29,088 nt of DNA from Bacteroidota bacterium. GTDB taxonomy: Bacteria; Bacteroidota; Bacteroidia; Bacteroidales; F082. Made by a program: the position numbers and the translations under genes. The notes beneath the pieces were generated by a model. That model saw only the letters and a program-made list of their open reading frames with translations, did not search any database and was not told where the DNA came from. The stretch is from positions 1-29,088 of the forward strand of contig JAEWWJ010000034.1 in the NCBI GenBank assembly GCA_023396415.1, given 5' to 3'. This document shows, one piece after another, positions 1 to 6,683 of this stretch. Within the stretch, counting starts at the first letter, position 1; every line of letters begins with the position of its first letter.

Positions 1-260
1 TTCATTTAAGTTGTGTTATTTACGCATTAAATGTACAACTTATTATTGGATTATTATAGCCTTTTTTATTGAAAATTTATGCTGTTTTATTTGGAAGAAG
101 ATAAGGGGTTTTTAGACAGTCTGACGGTAAATTGTATGAGTAGTGGCAGATTGCGGGCTTCTTTCCTGTCAAACCGCTACGCAGTTTGAGCGGGTTACAA
201 ACCTTGATATTTAGTACTTTCCCTGCCATTACTTATACAAAATGTTACCTGCCGTATTTT
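1..260. other. Left-edge intergenic sequence, no gene seen
   Basis: No open reading frame of note. It is AT-rich apart from a GC-richer stretch at about 145-200, which contains the imperfectly self-complementary segments AACCGCT (about 173-179) and AGCGGGTT (about 188-195). This GC-richer island in AT-rich DNA resembles the structured intergenic elements that separate single-gene cassettes in Bacteroidota genomes, but that comparison is from memory and weak. The right end holds the left copy of the inverted repeat at 244-258. Confidence 0.4.
244..258 (+). repeat. Left arm of 15-bp inverted repeat flanking the kinase-RES pair
   Basis: GTTACCTGCCGTATT here matches the reverse complement of 2518-2532 (GTTACCTGCCATATT) at 14 of 15 positions. 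It ends two bases from the RES gene stop codon. The two arms bracket exactly the two genes and nothing else. Confidence 0.75.
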
Positions 261-1064
261 CTATTCCCATTCTATTTTAGCATTTTCAAAGTCAATATTC
301 GTGGGCATATTTGGTTCAATAAAATTGTCAAATGAAGTCTTTGAGGATTTTCGAAGGAAGTGTTTCACGATGTTTTCAACTACGATTTTTTCTTGTTCTA
401 TTAAGCTCGGATTCAGTGCTAAATTAAAACCTGAACTTTGCTCAACACTTGTGTAAATTATTCCATCGATTGGCTTTTTGCTTCTGTTAGATTCTGCCCA
501 TAATGCATTACAAAATGCCGATGTCAATTGATAAGTTTTAGAATTATCATTTTTGGGATTAATTGGTTTGCTGAAGAAGCTATTTATAAAACTTAGAAAT
601 TCGATTTGATTTTCAGATAGTTTGGAAACAAATTTATTTATTAACCCTTTCATTTTAGGATTCTTGAAGTCAGGTATAATAATCAAGTTAAAATCGTGTG
701 TTTGTTTCCATTTAGCTTGTGTTATCCAAATTACATCCCCGATTGCAAGACCTTCCAATAAAAATGGTTTTAATTCAGCTAAATTCGTTTCCCATGTGTC
801 AGATACATAAAACACACTTTGAAAAGGTGTATTTGCACGACTATAGTTTTTTACTAAACTTTTAGGTGGAGAATACAAGTCGCTGATATTTGAGAAATTG
901 GTGAAATCATCATTTTGCCTTGCACGAAAAAAACTATTGCCTTTTAGTAGTTTGTAATTGTAAACTGGAATACTTTTCAAAGTTGAAAAAAAGCAAAATA
1001 ATTCATCGTATATGAATGAACTGTGATTTATTATATCTTTAATATCTTTCTCAAATGAGTTCAT
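261..1064 (-). CDS. RES-domain protein (putative NAD+-consuming toxin-like enzyme)
   Basis: About 267 residues from the ATG at 1064. The frame stays open to a TTG at 1133, but that start would overlap the kinase gene by 53 bp, whereas the ATG leaves a 16-bp gap. RES-family features are visible: FFRAR at 45-49 (first conserved Arg), the SRANTPFQSVFYVSD stretch at 75-89, Glu97 in LAELKP, and the Ser of GIIYTS near 206 followed by GFNLAL. Arg, Glu and Ser are the residues that name the family. Known RES proteins are toxins of RES-Xre modules that degrade NAD+ and share an ADP-ribosyltransferase-like fold. Here there is no Xre antitoxin gene; the partner is the Ser/Thr kinase immediately upstream. 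The protein is longer than a minimal RES toxin, with about 40 N-terminal residues ahead of the first motif. The gene is AT-rich (901-960 has 19 G+C of 60). Family assignment is fairly sure; toxicity and the kinase link are inference. Confidence 0.75.
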   Translation of the reverse strand: MNSFEKDIKDIINHSSFIYDELFCFFSTLKSIPVYNYKLLKGNSFFRARQNDDFTNFSNISDLYSPPKSLVKNYSRANTPFQSVFYVSDTWETNLAELKPFLLEGLAIGDVIWITQAKWKQTHDFNLIIIPDFKNPKMKGLINKFVSKLSENQIEFLSFINSFFSKPINPKNDNSKTYQLTSAFCNALWAESNRSKKPIDGIIYTSVEQSSGFNLALNPSLIEQEKIVVENIVKHFLRKSSKTSFDNFIEPNMPTNIDFENAKIEWE

Positions 1065-1080
1065 AAATTCTCTGCTAACA

Positions 1081-2469
1081 TTAATAATATAGCTTTGCCA
1101 ATTCCTTTTTAACTCTGCCCCGATATCGGTCAATCACGTCTTCCAATAGCTCAATGAAACCATTAATATCATCCTTATAATCAGGAAGCAAACAATTTCG
1201 GGCGCATTGTTTTCTTGTCAAATCATAAGTCCAGTCTGATTCTTGCCTGTCCAATAAATATGAGGCTGCATATTCTTCGAGTCTGTTTTTTAGTAAGTCT
1301 AAAGTTAATTGGCGTTTAAATGAAGTAAATCCAGCTGATTTCAAAGTTTCTTCACTTTGTTTAACTAATTCCATGTCAATTAGTTTTTCAAATGTCGCTC
1401 CATCCATTAGCTTTCCTTTTCCCAATCGCCAAGTTAAATCCAAAACGGAAAAACCAATTATGAATGTAATGAACTCATCAACTATTAAACCTGGATTTGG
1501 ACTTGCAAAATTTAGAAATTGTTGAATTGCTTTAAGCGTTATTGAATGTACAACGTTACGAAGAGTTTTGTATTTGTCTGTTTGTAGTAAAGCTAAAAAG
1601 TCACTAACACTTTTGGGTCTATTTCTAAAATCTAAAGAAAGGCATTTGTCAATAAGTCCTAACAATTTTGTACCGTAAACGCCTCTGCCGATTTCTGAAA
1701 TTGGTATTAATTTATCATCTTGAATCCTATCTATAGAATTTTGCGGTCGAGCACTAGCAATCATTTCATATAAAGTCGCACCAAGAGCATAAATATCAAT
1801 CCAAGCACCTTGAGGTAAGTCAGGTCGGTACTGTTCAAATGGAGCATAATATGGAGTTGCGTAAATTTTGTATTCATCAAATGTTATAGAATTTAAATTT
1901 CCAATTGCACCAAAATCAATTAAAATGGGTGTGCCGTCTTTTCTAATAATAATGTTTTCTGGCTTAATATCTCGATGAATTAAGTTCTTTTGGTGAAGTT
2001 GAAATAGTCCGTCACATAACGGAAGTAAAATCTTTTCAATCTCAAATTCTTCAAATCTGGTATTCCGTTTTATTATCGTCTCTCGCAGACTATTTCCTGC
2101 TTCGTAGTCCATTACAAAATATCCAGTATTGTTTGCTTTAAAGAAACGATTAATCCTTACAATATTTGGATGATTGAAAAGTGCAACATTTCGAGCTTCA
2201 TTTAAGAAATCGCTCAAACCGATATCGTATGAATTTGATAATTTACTTTTTAATGGTCTGAGTTCATTTGTTTTATGCCTATAAACAATGCGATGCGGAG
2301 TATATTCTTTTAAAACACATTTTCTTTTCAAATTTTGGTCTATGCAAAGATATGTTGTGCCAAAACCACCTTGTCCTAAAGTTTTTAAAACTCGATATTC
2401 AAGAATCAAGCTGTCAGGGTCAATAGGTTTTATAAAATCTTGTCCTGTTTGTTTTCTTTTAAAGAACAT
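1081..2469 (-). CDS. Hanks-type serine/threonine protein kinase with uncharacterised C-terminal extension
   Basis: 462 residues, cytoplasmic, no membrane segment seen. The kinase domain spans about 25-296: glycine loop GQGGFG at 32-37, catalytic Lys54 in VLKEY, helix-C Glu91, catalytic loop HRDIKPEN at 165-172, DFG at 185-187, and activation segment end TPYYAPFEQ near 205-213. All key residues are present, so it should be active. Residues 297-462 form a mostly helical extension with no domain I recognise. There are no PASTA repeats or transmembrane helix as in PknB-type receptor kinases. It is the first gene of a two-gene unit with the RES gene 16 bp downstream. A promoter-like sequence lies at 2667-2698. 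Its substrate is unknown; the RES protein is the obvious candidate from context. The SpoIIE phosphatase at 3664-4809 is another possible functional partner but sits across a 1.2-kb gap. Confidence 0.9.
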   Translation of the reverse strand: MFFKRKQTGQDFIKPIDPDSLILEYRVLKTLGQGGFGTTYLCIDQNLKRKCVLKEYTPHRIVYRHKTNELRPLKSKLSNSYDIGLSDFLNEARNVALFNHPNIVRINRFFKANNTGYFVMDYEAGNSLRETIIKRNTRFEEFEIEKILLPLCDGLFQLHQKNLIHRDIKPENIIIRKDGTPILIDFGAIGNLNSITFDEYKIYATPYYAPFEQYRPDLPQGAWIDIYALGATLYEMIASARPQNSIDRIQDDKLIPISEIGRGVYGTKLLGLIDKCLSLDFRNRPKSVSDFLALLQTDKYKTLRNVVHSITLKAIQQFLNFASPNPGLIVDEFITFIIGFSVLDLTWRLGKGKLMDGATFEKLIDMELVKQSEETLKSAGFTSFKRQLTLDLLKNRLEEYAASYLLDRQESDWTYDLTRKQCARNCLLPDYKDDINGFIELLEDVIDRYRGRVKKELAKLYY

Positions 2470-2517
2470 ATTTCAGTTTTATCTTTTTCAGTTTTATGCT
2501 GCACTTTTCGTCTCTTT

Positions 2518-2532
2518 AATATGGCAGGTAAC
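2518..2532 (-). repeat. Right arm of 15-bp inverted repeat flanking the kinase-RES pair
   Basis: AATATGGCAGGTAAC, the inverted partner of 244-258 with one mismatch. It lies 48 bp upstream of the kinase start codon, between that gene and the promoter-like sequence at 2667-2698. It overlaps the beginning of the direct repeat at 2525-2546. Confidence 0.75.
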
Positions 2533-2546
2533 TACCCGCTAAGCGC
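2525..2546 (+). repeat. Direct repeat copy 1 (CAGSTAACTACCC...AGCGC)
   Basis: CAGGTAACTACCCGCTAAGCGC here resembles CAGCTAACTACCCCAGCGCC at 3565-3583: the same first 13 bases with one change, then AGCGC after a short gap. The two copies enclose the geneless stretch. Their sequence recalls attC-like ends of gene cassettes, but no integrase is in the window. Confidence 0.5.
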
Positions 2547-2666
2547 ACCCCAATGGCACTTATTTCCACTTTGGCTGCTTGCTTGTGGTTTCCATAAGTG
2601 TTGTAAATCAGTAATGTTGAGTGAAGTATGCTGGTTACAATTTTCATGGTATGGCATTTAGCATCA

Positions 2667-2698
2667 CAAAGATAGGATCATATTTCTTCGCATCCAAG
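2667..2698 (-). promoter_or_regulatory. Bacteroidota-type promoter reading toward the kinase-RES pair
   Basis: On the minus strand, CTTG (2698-2695), a 20-bp spacer, then TATCTTTG (2674-2667). This fits the TTG-N17-23-TAnnTTTG consensus of Bacteroidota housekeeping promoters. It lies about 200 bp upstream of the kinase start, leaving a long leader that includes the inverted-repeat arm. Confidence 0.55.
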
Positions 2699-3564
2699 CA
2701 AAAAGATTAAATTTTTATCAAGTCGCCGGGGCTTGTCATCTTGGATAGATTGAAGGTGATCACAACATGGGTTTTATCTTCCTTGTCGGGCTACTTTCGT
2801 GCCCTAATAGTTCCTGTATGTGTCGTAGGTCGGTGCCATTTTCAACCTCCACCCACTACACAGCTTCGCCTTCTCAGTCCCATGAGGCTCGGTTTTTTTA
2901 GGTACATGCTATTGCCGATTGTAGGTGAATACTTTCGGCAATAGACTTCAAGTTCAAAAAGTAGATGCGACACTAAAAATCTTGTTCGCAGCTTCAAGGG
3001 TGGCTTAGTTATATTTTAAGGTTGATGTAAATATTTGATAGTCATTTGTATAGTTTACTATTGTTCTGAATTGATTCGGTACCTCTATAAGATTGAACCT
3101 CAACACTCGCGAGCAACCTTGTTGTTTTGGCTGCACTGCTTTGCTTTTGCACCGTTGGCAACATTCCGCAGCCATCAGTCCGGCGGCAAATACCATCTCA
3201 AAAAAGTTTATCCATATTCAATTCCATCAGCTACAATATTTAAGTTCAACAAATCTTGTCCTCGCTCATCATTTCATGCAAGTTTTCCGCCAATGAACGA
3301 TGGGGTAAATTTAGAAATTTACGCAACAATCCACATATTTCTGTGAAATTATTGCACCTAAGGATTTTCCTTTCTTTTTTGTAAAGGATTCAAGATTAAT
3401 CCGATGGATGGAAGTAAACTGATGATTTTGAAAGCTTAAAGGCCAAAAGGAAGCCCAAAGCCAGGTGTTGGATTCTTGTGAAGCATCGTGACTACTTTGT
3501 GGTTCACTGAAGTTCTCATTGAAATGACTCGACAAGAGCAGCATAATGGCTATTACACAAAGTT

Positions 3565-3583
3565 CAGCTAACTACCCCAGCGC
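3565..3583 (+). repeat. Direct repeat copy 2 (CAGSTAACTACCC...AGCGC)
   Basis: Partner of 2525-2546. It is followed directly by the palindromic repeats at 3595-3640, so it may mark the outer edge of the non-coding block beside the hydrogenase operon. Confidence 0.45.
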
Positions 3584-3594
3584 CAACGCAAAAC

Positions 3595-3640
3595 GTCTCG
3601 ACTCAAGACGAGACTGAACGCTCTCGTCTCAAGACGAGAC
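3595..3640. repeat. Two tandem copies of a 20-bp palindromic intergenic repeat
   Basis: Copy 1 (3595-3614) is GTCTCGACTCAAGACGAGAC. Copy 2 (3621-3640) is CTCTCGTCTCAAGACGAGAC and is identical to the copy at 12262-12281. Each can fold as a hairpin (TCTCGTCT against AGACGAGA). They lie 23 bp downstream of the last gene of the hyd operon, so the RNA hairpin could protect or end that transcript; there is no long T-run on the minus strand to make it a classical terminator. Confidence 0.75.
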
Positions 3641-3663
3641 TAAACGCCCAACGCCCAACACCC

Positions 3664-4809
3664 TCAAAGCTCTTTCACCACCACCAATTTCCCTTGATCT
3701 TGAAGACGTTTCACGATTTTGGCACTTATTTTTTGACGATTCAGCAGCCCTTGCTGACGAAATTCGATGCTGCCTTCGTTGACGTTTTCGGCCTGACCGA
3801 GCCATACATTGATGCGGTCGGCAATTTTTAAGAAACCCGCCATTTCACCTGCCGGTGAGCCTTCGGGATAGTCGGCGGGGTCTTCGTCCAACAGATGATA
3901 AACTTGGTTCAGGGTCACCATGCCTTCGGTAACGAGTTCGTAGCCATCCAAAATGAAAGAAGGTGGAGTGATCGTGCTTTCGATGTCTTTCACATCCAAA
4001 CGTTTTTTGAGAATCCGTGCCGTCATATTGGCTGTTGATCCACCTGAAATGATGTGAATCCCTTCGGATTGGTCGAAATCTTTGACCCACTTTTCGTCGT
4101 TTTTTTTATCCTGAGGCGGTCCGGTCAGCAGGTTGACAATCACGCCACGGCGGTTGACGATACACAGAACCGAGCAATCATCGCCCTTGCCTTCGGGCCA
4201 ATACCCTTTGGCTTGATCATGCACCATCGTTGCAATTTGTTGGCCGTCAAGACGACTTACCGGAAGTTTCGACTGTAAAAAACTTCTCACTCCTTCCGAT
4301 TCCCAGCCCATTGGAAAGAGCTTTCCAATGCCTGCTTGGTTGATACCGTCAGACATGAGCAACAGCGCTTCGCCTTTGTCAATGATGCAGCTCGACTCGT
4401 GGATGATGGCTTTTTTGTGGGTATAGACACGGTCGCGCAAAAGTTGAGCATACGTCTTTGTAATGAGCAGCGGTGGCGGCATTTCGTAGCTGAGCACCGT
4501 TGTTTGACCGTTGTTAAGAATACGTGCGATGGTAAAGACCGCAAAAGGTTCGCCGTTGCCCCACACTTGATCCATGGTGGCCGATACAGCATCGAAGCTT
4601 TCGCGGATGGTCATGCCCATGCTCACCAAACCCAGAATGCGCGACACACACATATTGGCCGAAATATGCGCCTTGATGCCCGAGCCCAAGCCATCGGCCA
4701 AAACGATGGTGGTTGCCGTTTTGTCGCGAATCACCCCATAACTGTCGCCACAAGGCATCTCAGGTCGCTTGCTCGACTGCACGGCAAAAACATCGGAGTG
4801 AATGTACAT
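3664..4809 (-). CDS. SpoIIE/PP2C-family serine/threonine phosphatase of the hydrogenase operon
   Basis: 381 residues, soluble. The PP2C-like fold of the SpoIIE/RsbU type covers about 1-220, with metal-binding acidic residues at CGDSYG (Asp22), VLADGLGSG (Asp39), LLMSDG (Asp154) and GKGDD (Asp210/211). It would dephosphorylate Ser/Thr on a partner protein. Residues 230-381 form an extra C-terminal region, starting with an IISGGSTAN motif, that I cannot assign. The start codon lies 6 bp after the hydS stop, so the two are almost certainly co-translated. Phosphatases of this kind are found beside group C (sensory) [FeFe] hydrogenases, which suggests it is the output of HydS signalling. It is the last gene of the operon. 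The family call is firm; the signalling role is inferred from neighbours. Confidence 0.85.
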   Translation of the reverse strand: MYIHSDVFAVQSSKRPEMPCGDSYGVIRDKTATTIVLADGLGSGIKAHISANMCVSRILGLVSMGMTIRESFDAVSATMDQVWGNGEPFAVFTIARILNNGQTTVLSYEMPPPLLITKTYAQLLRDRVYTHKKAIIHESSCIIDKGEALLLMSDGINQAGIGKLFPMGWESEGVRSFLQSKLPVSRLDGQQIATMVHDQAKGYWPEGKGDDCSVLCIVNRRGVIVNLLTGPPQDKKNDEKWVKDFDQSEGIHIISGGSTANMTARILKKRLDVKDIESTITPPSFILDGYELVTEGMVTLNQVYHLLDEDPADYPEGSPAGEMAGFLKIADRINVWLGQAENVNEGSIEFRQQGLLNRQKISAKIVKRLQDQGKLVVVKEL

Positions 4810-4815
4810 AACAGA

Positions 4816-6540
4816 TTATTTTTTGATGGAATCAATCAATTTTTTCATCAAAACTTCTCCCATAGCGGTGTTTTCACCAAGGAATTTGGCCAGCTCTTGC
4901 GCCATGTGTATCTGATGATCAATCAGTTCCTGGGCTTTAATCACCGTTTCGGTTTTGATTTCGGTGAGTTTATCTTTGCTCGACTGGTTGTCGGTTACAT
5001 CCAAAAAAACACCTACATATTGGTTGTTTTCGGGCAAGGAATACGCCACCAAATGACAAATTAGGTTATAACTTCCGTAATGCGCCGTTTGCCTAAGTAC
5101 CTGTTCTTTTCCGGTAGAGAGTTTTTCAAATGGATCAGGATCAATGAGATAACTTACCTTTTTACCCAGCAGGGCATCAGAGCAACTGAACATGGTTTTA
5201 AAAGCGGGATTCATGTGTAAAATCTCCAAATCGCTGCCAAGCAGCAGCAATCCGTTGGGATCATGGTCAATGAGGGCATCAAACTTTTGTTCGGCCATCA
5301 GCCGCATATAAGGCACACACATTTCGGGCTCGGCCATGCCATCCAAAACGGCTATGGCTTTGTCGCGACAGCTGGCATAGCCGCAGGCGGTGCAGTTTAG
5401 CTCGTCTTCGCGTTTGAATTTTCCGGTCTTTTGCAGTACTTCTTCAATTTGCTGTTGACTATAATTTTGATTCTTTTTTGATTTCACCGGTTGAAACGAT
5501 GCGCCCACAGCTTCAAAAGTTGCTAAATCTTCATCCGATATTCCAGGATGCAAATTGTTATACGCCAGCACTTTGCTACGGGCAATAAAACTGTTGTTGG
5601 TTTTGGAGGCAAAAGGGCCGTTGATACATCCATTTTTGCAAAACAGCGGCTCGATCCACAGCTTTTGTTCAGGGTTTTGCTGCAAAGCTTCGAGAGAAGC
5701 ATTGACCTCGCGCGAACCACTAACAGCTACAAGAACATCGTCCAACAAATCGGTTTTTAAGCCGGCAGTTTTCAGCAGCCCGCCTTCCAATGGGAACAAT
5801 CGGGCATCGCCCGGCACTTGCCCATTAAAGTTGCTCTCTTCGCATTGATTAATGGTGATATTTTTGAGTCTCAGCAGCTCATCAAGCTCCTCGAAAGTTA
5901 AAACAGCATCAACAAACGGACGGTTACGCTCCCATTGGGCTTCGTCTTTTTTGGCCACACACGGACCAACGAACACTACTTTCCGCTGCGGAAGAATGCT
6001 TTTGAGCATTCGGGCATGGGCGATCATGGGCGAGGCTACACCTACAAGTTTGGCTGCAAGCTGCGGGGTTTTGTGCATCACAAAACTCACCACCGCCGGA
6101 CAAGCAGTGCAGATGTGCGATGCGTTTTCCTGACTTTCAATCACATCCAAGGTGGCTTTGGCGGTGTGCCAAGCACCAATGGCTGTTTCGGCAACATAAC
6201 TGAAACCCAACATCCGCATGGCAGAAGGCAATCGTTTTTGCTCCCACTCATCGTAATAAACAACAAATGAGGGGGCAACACTTAATGCCAGTTGTTCGCC
6301 GTCTTCCATCATTTGCAAAACACGTCCATAATCTGTTCGGTAAGCTTTAGCGTGTTGCGGACAATTAATGATACACGTGCCGCAAGCAATACACAGCTCC
6401 GGAATGACCTCAGCCTGACCATCTTTCATACGGATGGCCTGAACGGGACACACCCGCACGCAGCGGTAGCAATCGCGGCATTTTGCCTTGGAAGTGTACA
6501 CAACCGGCAGTTTATCGTAAGGACGGGCAGGATGGTTCAT
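4816..6540 (-). CDS. hydS: Group C sensory-type [FeFe] hydrogenase with PAS domain
   Basis: 574 residues. Order: two [4Fe-4S] ferredoxin motifs (Cys 21/24/27/31 and 50/53/56/60), an H-cluster domain (about 85-340), a CxxCGYxxC Fe-S motif (Cys 383/386/391, then 408), a PAS domain (about 418-515), and a helical tail. H-cluster motifs are the variant set: CTACP at 144-148 where catalytic enzymes have TSCCP, so the proton-relay Cys is Ala146; GPCVAKKDE at 192-200 for MPCxxKxxE; EPLFCKNGC at 297-305 for ExMxCxxGC. All four cluster-binding Cys remain (147, 194, 301, 305). Such changes are typical of HydS proteins, which turn over H2 slowly and are thought to sense it. It lies 143 bp after hydA, with a strong hairpin between them, and 6 bp before the phosphatase gene. 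It is unlikely to be a main H2-producing enzyme. Confidence 0.88.
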   Translation of the reverse strand: MNHPARPYDKLPVVYTSKAKCRDCYRCVRVCPVQAIRMKDGQAEVIPELCIACGTCIINCPQHAKAYRTDYGRVLQMMEDGEQLALSVAPSFVVYYDEWEQKRLPSAMRMLGFSYVAETAIGAWHTAKATLDVIESQENASHICTACPAVVSFVMHKTPQLAAKLVGVASPMIAHARMLKSILPQRKVVFVGPCVAKKDEAQWERNRPFVDAVLTFEELDELLRLKNITINQCEESNFNGQVPGDARLFPLEGGLLKTAGLKTDLLDDVLVAVSGSREVNASLEALQQNPEQKLWIEPLFCKNGCINGPFASKTNNSFIARSKVLAYNNLHPGISDEDLATFEAVGASFQPVKSKKNQNYSQQQIEEVLQKTGKFKREDELNCTACGYASCRDKAIAVLDGMAEPEMCVPYMRLMAEQKFDALIDHDPNGLLLLGSDLEILHMNPAFKTMFSCSDALLGKKVSYLIDPDPFEKLSTGKEQVLRQTAHYGSYNLICHLVAYSLPENNQYVGVFLDVTDNQSSKDKLTEIKTETVIKAQELIDHQIHMAQELAKFLGENTAMGEVLMKKLIDSIKK

Positions 6541-6593
6541 AACGGGTGATTTTTATCGTTTATTTCAAAAATGTTGGTTCGTATTAAAGCTTC

Positions 6594-6641
6594 ACACCCC
6601 AACCAAAGCATCATTTTTTGGATGATGTTCAGTTGGGGTGT
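6594..6641. other. Strong intercistronic hairpin between hydA and hydS
   Basis: ACACCCCAAC (6594-6603) pairs perfectly with GTTGGGGTGT (6632-6641), and CATCAT (6609-6614) with ATGATG (6622-6627) inside it. On the minus strand, in transcript direction, the following bases have no real T-run, so full Rho-independent termination is doubtful. It may attenuate or process the mRNA so that hydS and the phosphatase are made at a lower level than hydCBA. Confidence 0.65.
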
Positions 6642-6683
6642 TCAGACATTATTCAACTAATACTAACCAAAATCTATATCTCA

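Larger units (their letters stand above)
2470..3663. other. 1.2-kb region without a convincing gene
   Basis: Only short open frames of up to about 100 codons occur, on both strands, with no start context or recognisable motif. The region holds the right arm of the inverted repeat (2518-2532), a minus-strand promoter-like sequence (2667-2698), a direct repeat of the 2525-2546 sequence at 3565-3583, and two palindromic repeats (3595-3640). It may be a decayed cassette or a long non-coding spacer; nothing here shows an RNA gene. Confidence 0.5.

Noticed and set aside
1065..1133. TTG-initiated N-terminal extension of the RES protein
   Set aside because: It would overlap the kinase gene by 53 bp, while an ATG sits 16 bp after the kinase stop.
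3035..3346. 103-codon plus-strand frame in the geneless kilobase
   Set aside because: Overlapped by other short frames on both strands, no start context, composition unlike a protein; left as non-coding.
3595..3640. Possible CRISPR array from two close palindromic repeats
   Set aside because: Only two units, spaced 6 bp apart with no spacers, no cas genes, and a third copy 8.6 kb away.
4336..5064. 242-codon plus-strand frame across the phosphatase and hydS junction
   Set aside because: Antisense to two genes with solid motifs and no start signal or domain of its own.
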